DNA from: an uncultured Verrucomicrobiae bacterium
GTDB taxonomy: Bacteria; Verrucomicrobiota; Verrucomicrobiia; Limisphaerales; AAA164-E04
Length of the DNA stretch: 64,000 bases
Direction of reading: 5' to 3'
Assembly (NCBI GenBank): GCA_951813855.1
Contig: OX638380.1
Location: forward strand, 4,246,518 to 4,310,517
Below, piece after piece: positions 55,189 to 64,000 of this stretch. The position numbers were made by a program, and so were the translations under genes. Every line of letters begins with the position of its first letter. The first letter of the stretch is position 1. A model generated the notes under the pieces. That model saw only the letters and a list, made by a program, of their open reading frames with translations. It had not been told where the DNA came from and made no database searches.

Positions 55189-56907
55189 TTATTCCACCAA
55201 GGCGCTGAGGTGTTCTTCTGATTGCGTCACTCGCAACACTTCTTCGACTGTCGTGATGCCGGCTTCGACTTTTTGCCAGCCGTCGATGCGCAGCGTGCGC
55301 ATGCCGATTTCGATGGCTTTCTGCGAGATGGTCGAAGCGGCGGAGCGGCCGAGGATCAGCGGCCGGATGGCTTCGTTCATGATTAACAACTCGTAGATGG
55401 CCAAGCGCCCTTGGTAGCCCAGTTGGTGGCACTCCTCGCAGCCGGCGCCTTGATAAAAGTGCGCCGTTTCGATTTTCCCCTCGGGGAATCCGATCTTCCG
55501 CAAGTAATCCGGGTCCATCGGCTGTTCGATCCGGCAGTGCAGGCAGATCTTCCGCACCAGGCGTTGCGCCAATACGGCTTCTACCGAGGAAGCGACCAAA
55601 AAGGGTTCGATGCCCATGTCGATCAAGCGGGTAAAAGCACTGGGCGCGTCGTTGGTATGCAAGGTGCTGAAAACCAAGTGACCGGTCAACGAAGCCCGTA
55701 TGGCGATTTCCGCCGTTTCCATGTCGCGGATTTCTCCGACCATCACCACGTTAGGGTCTTGACGGAGGATGTGGCGCAAGCCCATGGCGAACGTCAGGCC
55801 GATATCCGAGCGCACGGCGATCTGGTTGATCCCTTTCAATTCATATTCGACCGGCTCCTCGATCGTGATGATTCGTTTCTGAACCGAATTGATCGAACTG
55901 AGGAAGGCGTAAAGCGACGTCGATTTGCCCGAGCCCGTCGGGCCGGTCACCAACAGGATGCCGTGCGGCTTGACGATGATCTCCCGCAGTTGCTCTTCGT
56001 CGCGGGGTTGAAAACCCAATTTGTCCAGGCTCAGGAAAATCTTGCCCCGGGTCAACAGCCGCAGGGAAACGCTTTCGCCGTATACGGTCGGCACGGTCGA
56101 GACTCGAATGTCGAGTTCCTCCCCCTTGATCCGGACGTTGATGCGTCCGTCCTGAGGCAACCTCTTTTCGGCGATATCCATGCCCGACATGACCTTGATG
56201 CGAGAGATAATGGCCGATTGAAACCGCTTGAGCTGCGGCGGCATGGGGGCTTGATGCAGGATCCCGTCGACCCGGTAGCGAATCCGCAGATCGTCTTCCT
56301 CCGGCTCGAAGTGAATGTCCGTCGCCCGGTCCTGAAACGCTTCCCAGATGATCTGGTTGACGAATTTGATGACGCTCGCTTCCTGTTCTCCCTCGGTGAT
56401 CTCCTTCTCGTCGCCGAGCAAAAATTCCATCGGATCGTCGTCTTCTTGCAGTTCGTCGAGCGTTTCCGCGCCGACGCCGTAGTATTTCTTGAGCGCTTTC
56501 TGAATTTCGTTTTTCGGCGACAGGGCGAATTCGACTGGGCCGCCGACGTCGAACTGGATGGCGCTCAACAGTCCAGAGTCGAACGGATTGCTGACGGCCA
56601 CCTGAATGCCGTTGCCGTTTTGGCCGACGGGGATGGCGTCGTACTGAAAGGCCGTCTTGGTGGACAGTCGTTTGCGGACTTCGGCCGGGATCGTCGTCTT
56701 GGGTAAATCGACATAGGTCCAGTCCAGTTTGCCGGCGAGGACCTGCAGGAATTTCTCGTCCGAAATGCCCCGTTCGCGGCTAAAGAAACTCAACAGCGAT
56801 TCTGTCGAGCCGTTCTCGGTAGCGATCCGCCAGAGCCGGCTCCATTGCTCGAACTGATCGGGATTGACCAGATCAGCCTCGTCCAGGAGGGTCTTGATGG
56901 ATATCAT
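55189..56907 (-). CDS. gspE: type II secretion / type IV pilus assembly ATPase (GspE/PilB)
   Basis: 572 aa from ATG 56907; an upstream TTG at 56928 would add 7 residues. N-terminal MshEN-type domain (residues about 30-150), then the hexameric ATPase: ATDIHFEPEEDDLRIRYRVD, Walker A GPTGSGKST near residue 325, Asp box, Walker B MVGEIRDMETAEIA near 390, and a four-cysteine zinc element (ICLHC and CEECH) near 460-490. This extension/secretion ATPase is first in the operon. No retraction ATPase, GspF platform or major pseudopilin gene is next to it. Confidence 0.95.
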   Translation of the reverse strand: MISIKTLLDEADLVNPDQFEQWSRLWRIATENGSTESLLSFFSRERGISDEKFLQVLAGKLDWTYVDLPKTTIPAEVRKRLSTKTAFQYDAIPVGQNGNGIQVAVSNPFDSGLLSAIQFDVGGPVEFALSPKNEIQKALKKYYGVGAETLDELQEDDDPMEFLLGDEKEITEGEQEASVIKFVNQIIWEAFQDRATDIHFEPEEDDLRIRYRVDGILHQAPMPPQLKRFQSAIISRIKVMSGMDIAEKRLPQDGRINVRIKGEELDIRVSTVPTVYGESVSLRLLTRGKIFLSLDKLGFQPRDEEQLREIIVKPHGILLVTGPTGSGKSTSLYAFLSSINSVQKRIITIEEPVEYELKGINQIAVRSDIGLTFAMGLRHILRQDPNVVMVGEIRDMETAEIAIRASLTGHLVFSTLHTNDAPSAFTRLIDMGIEPFLVASSVEAVLAQRLVRKICLHCRIEQPMDPDYLRKIGFPEGKIETAHFYQGAGCEECHQLGYQGRLAIYELLIMNEAIRPLILGRSAASTISQKAIEIGMRTLRIDGWQKVEAGITTVEEVLRVTQSEEHLSALVE

Positions 56908-57149
56908 GGGGCATAGGGTCTTCAGCAACTGCCGGTTAAAACAATGCGGTCGGGAAAAAGTTGCGAACGGAGCGGATTACGACCGGTCGGGTACGGCACC
57001 GCCGTGGCGAGAGTTACGACGATCAGTTCGCCAACGAAGAGGCCCCAGCGTGGCACGGAAATGTCCGGGCGTCAATTCGTTTTTGACGAGGCGCCGGTTC
57101 GGACGCCGCCGGCCGCGTTCGAATCTTTCTGCTTGATCGTTCGCCCGGC

Positions 57150-57178
57150 TTGTAAAATCATTTTTCCTGTTTGATAGT
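57150..57178 (+). promoter_or_regulatory. candidate promoter of the RND operon
   Basis: TTGTAA (57150-57155), 17-bp spacer, GATAGT (57173-57178), 40 nt upstream of the adaptor gene start, in the 310-nt region between the divergent secretion and efflux operons. Four of six matches in each hexamer, so tentative. Confidence 0.3.
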
Positions 57179-57218
57179 TCAGCGCCAACCCGGCCGCCTT
57201 CCCGATGACGGGCGATAA

Positions 57219-58481
57219 ATGAGGAATATCATCCTACGGATAATGGTGCCAGCGGGCATCTTGACTGTCGCTGTTGCGCTGGCGACATGGATGATCAACA
57301 ATCCGGCGCCACCGGAAATCCAGACGCCGCAAACCTATGTTCCGGAGGTGGAAGTCGTTCGGCTCGAACCGGAGGACTATCCGGTTCTCGTTCCCTCGCA
57401 CGGCATCGTTCGTCCCCGCACCCAATCGGTGTTGATTCCCCAGGTCAGCGGCCGCGTCGACGAGATCATGCCCGAATTTCGTGAGGGCGGGTTTTTCGAG
57501 CAGGGCGATATATTGCTGCGGATCGATTCCAGCGATTACGAAACGGCGTTGGTGGTGGCCGAGAGTGCGTTGGCTCAACGACGGACGGCCTGGGAGTTGG
57601 AACAGGCCCAGTCGCAACAGGAACGGGAGAACTGGGAATTGATGGGTAAAGCGGGGGTGCCTAGCCCGTTGTTGTTGCGGGTGCCGCAGTTGCGGGGAGC
57701 CCAAGCGGGGATCGAAGCGGCCGAAGCCCTCGTCGCAGAGGCCCGGCGTAATTTGAGCCGAACCGAGATAAAGGCGCCTTACGCCGGGCGCGTGCTCCGT
57801 AAGTTCGTGGACGTCGGGCAGGTCGTGACTCCCGCTACGCGCTTGGCGGAAATTTTCGCGGTGGATTACGTGGAGGTGCGCTTGCCGATCCTGAACGAAC
57901 ATTTGGATTATCTGGATTTGCCCCACGAATATCGCGGCGATCCGGCGTTCGAGAAACGCGAATGGCCTGAGGTGACGCTCCAGGGGCAATACGGCAGCGG
58001 CGAAATCCGTTGGCGGGGCCGGATCGTTCGCACCGAAGGAGCGTTCGATCCGCAATCACGGCAATTAATCGTCGTCGCTCAGATCGACGATCCCTATTCG
58101 CCGGGGGAAACCGGCCAACCGGCCTTGAAGATCAATCAATTCGTCGAGGCTCGAATTCAAGGCAAATTGTTGCAGGAGGTGTTTCGCGTTCCCAGCGAAT
58201 CGGTGCGGGACCAACGGGAGGTGATCGTCATCGGCGAGGACCATCGGATTCAGCGGCGGAGCATCGAAATCCTGTGGCAAGAGGAGGATTACGTGGTGGT
58301 CGGAGACAACTTGCACGAGGGTGATTCGCTGTGTCTTACTCCCTTGCCCTTGGCTGTCGAAGGCGACCAAGTTTTGCCCCGGATGCCGGGAACCGAGCGG
58401 GCGCCGGGCGGCGGCTCGCAGGCCGGTCCGCAGCCGGCGAACGAAGCTTCCTCCCTTCCGTCCGAGGGAGCCCCATCCTGA
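57219..58481 (+). CDS. RND efflux periplasmic adaptor (membrane fusion protein)
   Basis: 420 aa. N-terminal membrane signal (IMVPAGILTVAVALATWMI), then a lipoyl half-motif (VLIPQVSGRVDEIMPEF near residue 85), an alpha-helical hairpin (about 110-175), the second lipoyl half (TEIKAPYAGRVLRKFVDVGQ near 187), beta-barrel and membrane-proximal domains, and a Pro/Gly/Ser-rich tail. It links the RND pump encoded 6 nt downstream to an outer-membrane channel; no TolC-like gene is in the window. Confidence 0.92.
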   Translation: MRNIILRIMVPAGILTVAVALATWMINNPAPPEIQTPQTYVPEVEVVRLEPEDYPVLVPSHGIVRPRTQSVLIPQVSGRVDEIMPEFREGGFFEQGDILLRIDSSDYETALVVAESALAQRRTAWELEQAQSQQERENWELMGKAGVPSPLLLRVPQLRGAQAGIEAAEALVAEARRNLSRTEIKAPYAGRVLRKFVDVGQVVTPATRLAEIFAVDYVEVRLPILNEHLDYLDLPHEYRGDPAFEKREWPEVTLQGQYGSGEIRWRGRIVRTEGAFDPQSRQLIVVAQIDDPYSPGETGQPALKINQFVEARIQGKLLQEVFRVPSESVRDQREVIVIGEDHRIQRRSIEILWQEEDYVVVGDNLHEGDSLCLTPLPLAVEGDQVLPRMPGTERAPGGGSQAGPQPANEASSLPSEGAPS

Positions 58482-58487
58482 CCGGCT

Positions 58488-61400
58488 ATGCATGGCGTCA
58501 TAGTCTGGTTTATCCGCAACGGGGTAGCCGCCAATTTGTTGATGTGTTCGGTTTTCATCGGCGGGTTGCTCACGTACCTGCACGGTTTGCCCGTCGAGAT
58601 CTTTCCGGAAGTCGAACTGGATACCGTGCAAACCACGGTGAAGTTCCGGGGAGCGACGCCCGCGGAAATCGAAGAATCCGTCGTGATTCGCATCGAGGAG
58701 GCCATTCGGCAAGTTTTGGGCGTCAAGAAAATCGTGTCCCGTGCCCAAGAAGGAGTCGGGACCGTGTCCGCCGAGGTCAAGGAGGGTTATTCGCGCCGGG
58801 AAGTGTTGGACGACATTAAAATTCGTGTCGACGCCATCAACACGTTTCCGAACGATACCGAAAAACCCGTCATTTCTCTGATTCAGCGGACCCGGCCCGT
58901 GCTGTCCGTAGTCGTGGTCGCGGACATGAGCGAATTCGATTTGCGCCGCATCGGGGAACAGATTCGGGACGAACTCTCCGAGTTGCCCAGCGTGACCCAA
59001 GTCGAATTGAGGGGCGCCCGGCCTTACGAAGTTTCGATCGAAGTTTCGGAACGGATGTTGCAGCACTACGGATTGGCTTTGGAAGACGTTACCAAGGCCG
59101 TGCGAGCCTCTTCGGTCGATCTGCCGGCCGGGGCCATCAAGACCGGAGCCGGAGAAATCCTGCTGCGCACGATGGGGCAGGCTTACGTCAAGGAGGACTT
59201 CGAGAACATCACGTTGTTGGCCCGGGCGGACGGCACCCGGCTCGCCTTGGGAGATATTGCCAAGATCCACGACGGTTTCGAAGATACGCCGCTCTATACG
59301 AGATTTAACGGTCGGCCCTGCGTATTGATCGGCGTGACGCGGACGGGCGAACAAAACGCGATCGTCCTGGCGAAGGAGGTCAGGGATTATTTGGCAGACC
59401 GCCGGCGCACCTTGCCCGAGGGGCTCGAGCTTCATTTTTGGAACGATCAGTCGCGAATCATCGTCGCCCGGATGAATACGTTGCTCAACAGCGCTTGGCA
59501 GGGAGGTCTGCTGGTGTTGATCCTCATGGCGGTGTTTTTGCGCCCCGCGGTAGCATTCTGGATTTGCCTGGGAATTCCGGTTGCCTTTCTTGGGGCGATC
59601 GCCCTGATGCCGGTGTTGGGCGTGACCGTCAACATTATCAGCCTGTTCGGATTCATCTTGGTGTTGGGGCTGGTGGTTGACGACGCCATCGTGACCGGCG
59701 AAAACATCTTCACCCATGTTCAACGAGGCGAGGGAGGCGAGACGGCCGCCATCCAGGGAAGTTTAGAAGTGGCGGTGCCGGTGATTTTCGGGGTCTTGAC
59801 TACGATCGTCGCTTTCGTGCCCTTGTTGATGGTCGGAGGTATGATGGGCAAATTTTTCATGCAGATCCCCGCCATCGTCATTCCGGTGTTGTTGTTTTCG
59901 CTGATCGAATCGAAATTGATTCTGCCGGTTCATCTCAAACACTTGCGGTTCCACAGAAAAACGGGCCCGGAGACCACCATGGAAAAGGCGAGGCGCTGGG
60001 TGGTGGATTCCCTGAGCATCGTCGCCCGACATTTTTACCGCCCCTTGCTCAACCTCGCGCTGCGATACCGGTATATTTCCTTGAGTCTGTTTTTTTTGAT
60101 CGCCTTGTCCCTTTACGCCTTGGTGCTGAGCAACCGGGTGAATTTCGTTTTCTTTCCGCAGGTCGAGAACGAATTGGCCAGCTCCAGTTTGACGATGCCG
60201 ATGGGAACGTCCGAGTCGCTGACCCGGCGGCAATTGCTCGAGATCGAATCCCAGGCCTTGGCCTTGCGCGAAACGTTGAACGGTCAAGTCGAGCCGGGAG
60301 AAACCGTCATCAACGACATCGTAACCGTGATGGGAGCTCAAGGATTGATCGGGGGCGGAGAACTGCGCGACACCCAAACGGGACAATCTCATCTGGGCGA
60401 AGTGTGGTTGGCGGTCGAACTGCCGGAATTTCGGCAACTGGACATCACTACGGGACGAATCGTGAAACTGTGGCGTCATGGCATCGGAGCGATTCCGGGG
60501 GCGCGGCAATTGACGTTCGAATCCGTGGTTGCCGTTTCGGGCAAAGCGATCGATATTCAACTCAGCGGTCCAGATCTGGAAAATTTGGTGGCGGCGACCC
60601 GGGACGTTCGTGACTTGCTGCGGGAGTTTCCCCATCTTCACGATATCGCGGATAATTTTCCGGAAGGGAAACAGGAAATCCAGCTTCGGATTCGTCCGGA
60701 AGCCGAGACGTTGAACCTGAACGTGAACGCCTTGGGCGTCCAGGCGCGGCAGGCTTTTTGGGGAGCGGAAGCGCAACGCGTCCAGCGGGGGCGGGATGAC
60801 GTGCGGGTCATGGTTCGTTATCCGCGCCAGGAACGAGCTTCGGAATTGAATTTGAAGCAGATGCGGATCCGTACCGCCGATCGCACGGAAGTGCCGTTCA
60901 GCAGCGTGGCGGATATCACCAGGGTCAAGAGTTATTCGGCCATCAACCGGGTCGACCAGAAGCGTTCGGTCAACGTGACCGCTTCCGTCGACAAATTGGA
61001 AGCCGATTTGGAAGCTATAAAAAAAGATCTGAGAAAGCGATTGCCCGAACGGGTGGCCGCCTATCCCGGCGTGGATTTTTCCTTCGAGGGAGAAGCTCGG
61101 GAACAGGCCGAATCGTTCGCCGACGTCAGGATCGGCGCCTTGGGAGTGCTCTTCGCGATTTATTGCCTGTTGGCGATTCCCTTCAAATCGTACCTGCAAC
61201 CCTTCGTGGTCATGTCCGTGATTCCGTTCGGCGTCGCGTGCGCCATACTGGGGCATATCATCATGGGGCTTTCGCTGAGCATGATGAGCATTTTCGGGAT
61301 GCTGGCGCTGTCGGGAGTGATCGTGAACGACAGCTTGGTGCTGGTTGACTACATCAACAAACTGCGGCGCGGGGAAATCGCCGGCAAGCCGGCGGAAACC

Positions 61401-61685
61401 TCGTTGCTGGCCGCAGTGCGCCAAGCCGGGGTCGCCCGGTTCCGGGCCATTCTGCTGACCTCCCTGACGACTTTCGCGGGACTGATTCCGATCATGTTCG
61501 AGAAAAGCACTCAGGCGCAATTCTTGATTCCCATGGCTGTCTCGCTCGGGTGGGGCATCATCCTGGGCACTTGCGTCACACTCCTGATCGTCCCCATCAT
61601 GTACTTGATTCTCGAAGACGTTCGCCGCGGGGCGAAAGCCTATTGGTATTGGCAAATCGGTCGTTCGCCCGCAACTTCCGATTAA
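58488..61685 (+). CDS. RND-family efflux transporter (AcrB-like)
   Basis: 1065 aa, standard RND length with twelve membrane segments and two large periplasmic loops. N-terminal FIRNGVAANLLMCSVFIGG, LPVEIFPEVELDTVQTTVKF near residue 32, a proton-relay Asp pair in LGLVVDDAIVTGENI near 400, and in the second half MMSIFGMLALSGVIVNDSLV near 940. Sequence is nearer to the branch of AcrB/MdtB-like or uncharacterised hydrophobe pumps than to metal (CusA) pumps; substrate unknown. Same operon as the adaptor. Confidence 0.93.
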   Translation: MHGVIVWFIRNGVAANLLMCSVFIGGLLTYLHGLPVEIFPEVELDTVQTTVKFRGATPAEIEESVVIRIEEAIRQVLGVKKIVSRAQEGVGTVSAEVKEGYSRREVLDDIKIRVDAINTFPNDTEKPVISLIQRTRPVLSVVVVADMSEFDLRRIGEQIRDELSELPSVTQVELRGARPYEVSIEVSERMLQHYGLALEDVTKAVRASSVDLPAGAIKTGAGEILLRTMGQAYVKEDFENITLLARADGTRLALGDIAKIHDGFEDTPLYTRFNGRPCVLIGVTRTGEQNAIVLAKEVRDYLADRRRTLPEGLELHFWNDQSRIIVARMNTLLNSAWQGGLLVLILMAVFLRPAVAFWICLGIPVAFLGAIALMPVLGVTVNIISLFGFILVLGLVVDDAIVTGENIFTHVQRGEGGETAAIQGSLEVAVPVIFGVLTTIVAFVPLLMVGGMMGKFFMQIPAIVIPVLLFSLIESKLILPVHLKHLRFHRKTGPETTMEKARRWVVDSLSIVARHFYRPLLNLALRYRYISLSLFFLIALSLYALVLSNRVNFVFFPQVENELASSSLTMPMGTSESLTRRQLLEIESQALALRETLNGQVEPGETVINDIVTVMGAQGLIGGGELRDTQTGQSHLGEVWLAVELPEFRQLDITTGRIVKLWRHGIGAIPGARQLTFESVVAVSGKAIDIQLSGPDLENLVAATRDVRDLLREFPHLHDIADNFPEGKQEIQLRIRPEAETLNLNVNALGVQARQAFWGAEAQRVQRGRDDVRVMVRYPRQERASELNLKQMRIRTADRTEVPFSSVADITRVKSYSAINRVDQKRSVNVTASVDKLEADLEAIKKDLRKRLPERVAAYPGVDFSFEGEAREQAESFADVRIGALGVLFAIYCLLAIPFKSYLQPFVVMSVIPFGVACAILGHIIMGLSLSMMSIFGMLALSGVIVNDSLVLVDYINKLRRGEIAGKPAETSLLAAVRQAGVARFRAILLTSLTTFAGLIPIMFEKSTQAQFLIPMAVSLGWGIILGTCVTLLIVPIMYLILEDVRRGAKAYWYWQIGRSPATSD

Positions 61686-61868
61686 CGCGGCGAGGGCCGG
61701 GAACCAAGACCGCGCGGAACCGAACGGCCGGCGAGAGCTTTCGCGGAAACCGAAGGTCTTGCAGGCGGGCGGCGACCGGCAGGATTGGAACCGGCCGGGC
61801 AGGGTATTCGAGGCGCTGCCCCGGGGCTGGTTGACGAGGAGTTGTTTAGCCGTGGCAAGACGAAGCCG
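61686..61868. other. short intergenic between efflux pump and symporter
   Basis: 180 bases, GC-rich, no hairpin with T-run, no clear promoter. Confidence 0.4.
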
Positions 61869-63470
61869 ATGACGACCTTAATCACGTTTTTGTTTTTTAC
61901 CGCTTTGGTCGGGTTGTTGACCCGGCTGATGACTCGCCAGGACGACCGCCGCACGACGACGGGGTATTTTCTGGCGGGGCGAACTTTGACCGGGGGATTC
62001 ATCGCCGGTTCCCTCTTGCTGACCAATTTATCGACCGAGCAGTTGGTCGGCCTTAACGGGCAAGCCTTTACCGAAGGCATCGCCGTCATGGCCTAGGAGG
62101 TTATCGCCGGCCCCTCGTTGGTCGTTTTGGCGTTATTCTTCCTTCCCCGGTATTTGCGGAGCGGCATCGCTACCGTACCGGAGTATTTGGAATGCCGGTT
62201 CGGTCCCGCTACCCGGATGATCACTTCGATTATCTTTATCGTCGCCTACGCCACTATTTTGCTGCCCATCATCCTCTATACCGGAGCCACGGGATTGATC
62301 GGAATTCTGGATTTGCCGGCACTGACCGGCATTGCGAACGAAACGGCCTTGCTCTGGATGACCGTTTGGTTCATCGGCATCCTGGGTTCGATCTACGCGA
62401 TCTTCGGCGGGCTGCGCACGGTCGCGGTCTCGGATACTCTCAACGGCTTCGGCCTGTTGGTGGGGGGATTGCTGATTACGTGGTTCGGGTTGCAGGCCGT
62501 CGGCGAGGGCGGGGCGTTCTCGGCTCTGTCCGAACTCTACGAAGCCCATCCGGAGAAATTCAATTCGATCGGCGGCAGCGAGTCGTCGATTCCTTTTTCG
62601 ACCCTGTTCACCGGCGTGTTGTTGATCAACTTGTTCTACTGGACGACCAATCAACAAATTATCCAGCGCACTTTCGGCGCTCGCAATCTGAAAGAAGGGC
62701 AAAAAGGGGTGTTGATCGCGGGAGCGTTCAAGGTGCTGGCTCCCATCATTCTGGTGCTCCCGGGGATTATCGCTTTTCACCTGTATGCCGAATCGGAACC
62801 GGGTCTCAAGGCGGACCATGCCTACGGCCGGCTGGTGCGGGAAGTGCTGCCTCCTTATCTGGTGGGGTTTTTCGCCGCGGTCGTGGCCGGAGCGGTGCTC
62901 AGTTCCTTTAATTCGGCGCTTAACAGCACGGCGACCCTGTTTAGCCTGGGCGTGTTTTCCCGGACGGCCGGCGATCGGAAAATCATCCGGGCCGGCCAGC
63001 TGTTCGGCGGCGGCGCCGCCGTCATGGCTATGATTCTGGCTCCGCTGCTCGCCGGGCAGCAGAGCATTTTCGGATATCTGCAGCAGATGAACGGACTCTA
63101 CTTCATCCCTATCTTGGCGGTCATGGTCATGGGCATGTTCTCCGACCGGACTCCGGCCGAGGCCGCGAACGCGGCTTTGATCGCCGGCTTCGCCGTGATC
63201 GCTCTGGGTTATTTCGTTCCCCGGTACGCCGGATTGGTGGAAGCCGTGGGCACGTTCCATTTTTTGGGGTCGGTGTTTGCGCTCCTCGTTCTGACGATGG
63301 CGGTCTGGGGGGAGGTGAGCCCGGTCGCGAAACCCTGGAAGCGCAAGCCGTCCGGGGATGTCGATTTGACGCCATGGAAATATGCTTGGCCCGCGGGTCT
63401 CGGCTTGGCGGTTTTCGTCTTGCTGCTCTACGCAGTCTTCGCCGATTTCTCGGTGCTGCGGGGCGACTAG
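61869..63470 (+). pseudogene. solute:sodium symporter (SSS family) with one in-frame amber codon
   Basis: 534 codons from ATG 61869 forming a full-length SSS transporter except for TAG at 62094-62096 (codon 76). Homologues have Trp here in a MAWE motif; TGG to TAG is a single base change. Upstream: TTTGYFLAGRTLTGGFIAGS and NLSTEQLVGLNGQA. Downstream: LFFLPRYLRSGIATVPEYLE, YAIFGGLRTVAVSD and a SSFNSALNSTATLFSLGVFS segment, which is the Na2-site helix. Everything else is intact, so this is a recent nonsense mutation, a suppressed codon or a sequencing error. A restart at an internal codon would lack the first two helices. The stop overlaps the convergent oxidoreductase stop in a CTAG palindrome. 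Confidence 0.85.
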
Positions 63471-64000
63471 AGATTGCGGCCGTAGTCCCAACCGTCCCGT
63501 GACGGTTCGTCGATCAAGGCGTCCAATTCCGGTTGCCCGGTGACTCGCATGTTTTCGGCGTCCCAGTGAATCGTTCTCCCGGTTCGTTGGCTCAACGCTC
63601 CCAGCAACACCATTTCGGTCAACGGGGCCGCGTAGTCGAAGTTCGACAACGGCAAGGGCCCCTCGCCCTTGATGGCTCGCATCCATTCTTCGATCGGACC
63701 GCCTTCGACCGGCGGCAGCGGATCGATCCGATCCAATTCCGCCTTGCGGGCCGCGAAGCGGTCTTCGGGAACGAGGACGGGCCGGTTCGGCCGCATTCCG
63801 GCGTGAAACAGGGTTTCTTTGGAGCCTTCCAGATACATGCCGCCGCCACTTGGCAGTTCCTGCCGGGGATCCCAGCGTTTGGGTTTGGGCACGTCGAATC
63901 CGGCTTCGTACCATTCGAGGGTTACCGGCGGCCGGTCGCCCCGGGCGGGAAACCGATAGGTGACGACCGAACTCATCGGGATAAAACCTTTGCCGGGAGG
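63467..64000 (-). CDS. C-terminal part of a Gfo/Idh/MocA-family oxidoreductase (runs off the window)
   Basis: The frame is open to the right edge, so about 178 residues of the C-terminal domain are seen. VTYRFPARGDRPPVTLEWYE, GGGMYLEGSKETLF, EEWMRAIKGEGPLPLSNFDYA and LTEMVLLGALSQRTGRTIHW are typical of PVC-type exported Gfo/Idh/MocA oxidoreductases. The nucleotide-binding domain and any Tat signal lie outside. It may belong with the adjacent solute symporter in sugar use. Confidence 0.88.
   Translation of the reverse strand, partial: PPGKGFIPMSSVVTYRFPARGDRPPVTLEWYEAGFDVPKPKRWDPRQELPSGGGMYLEGSKETLFHAGMRPNRPVLVPEDRFAARKAELDRIDPLPPVEGGPIEEWMRAIKGEGPLPLSNFDYAAPLTEMVLLGALSQRTGRTIHWDAENMRVTGQPELDALIDEPSRDGWDYGRNL

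Noticed and set aside
61869..62096. TAG in the symporter as a pyrrolysine or recoding site
   Set aside because: No pyl genes are visible and other genes here use TAG as a normal terminator (for example mraZ and the symporter's own end), so a nonsense mutation or read error is simpler.

Overview
The window looks like a chromosomal segment of a Verrucomicrobiota bacterium or a close PVC relative. The pointers are a near-complete division and cell-wall (dcw) cluster with a fused murC-murB gene and a very divergent ftsZ, a PVC-style dehydrogenase/cytochrome c giant protein, a prepilin-like protein with a C-terminal H-x9-DG motif, Tat-exported Gfo/Idh/MocA oxidoreductases, and generally weak Shine-Dalgarno sequences. 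I cannot place it below phylum from sequence alone. No rRNA, tRNA or CRISPR array was seen.

Layout. 1-1374: sparse, with the C-terminal remnant of a ThuA-like gene. 1375-3194 (minus): queA followed by a RibD-C reductase, translationally coupled. 3195-3381: divergent control region with a 10-bp-periodic TGNNN array that looks like an MraZ operator. 3382-23296 (plus): dcw cluster mraZ, an unknown 140-aa gene, rsmH, ftsL, ftsI, murE, murF, mraY, murD, a membrane LysM protein, ftsW, murG, murC-murB, ddl, ftsQ, ftsA, ftsZ. Many junctions overlap by 1-4 nt, so it is probably one long transcript making the lipid II precursor and the divisome. 23358-25337: an exported protein with PEP-synthase-like domains.

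25.3-36.1 kb is an accessory zone. It holds the tail of an IS1595/ISXO2-type transposase, a complete DNA cytosine methyltransferase followed by a short unknown gene, an exported amidohydrolase, a degraded IS256 transposase between 172-bp inverted repeats, a GIY-YIG protein whose frame is broken at a run of ten G, an intact IS66-family element (16-bp inverted repeats, 8-bp target duplication), and a degraded IS1634-type transposase. A diverged direct repeat of about 73 bp lies at 26.7 and 31.9 kb.

36.1-64 kb returns to ordinary genes: a Tat-exported Gfo/Idh oxidoreductase, a prepilin-like protein, a 1257-aa dehydrogenase/HEAT/cytochrome c protein, a glycoside or compatible-solute cluster (GT4, an M20-like protein lacking catalytic residues, GpgS-like synthase, second GT), glutamine-dependent NAD synthetase, a DUF192 lipoprotein, a compact type II secretion/type IV pilus operon (ATPase, PilM/PilN-like, PilO/GspM-like, secretin), an RND efflux pair, a solute:sodium symporter interrupted by one amber codon, and the 3' part of another Gfo/Idh oxidoreductase running off the end.
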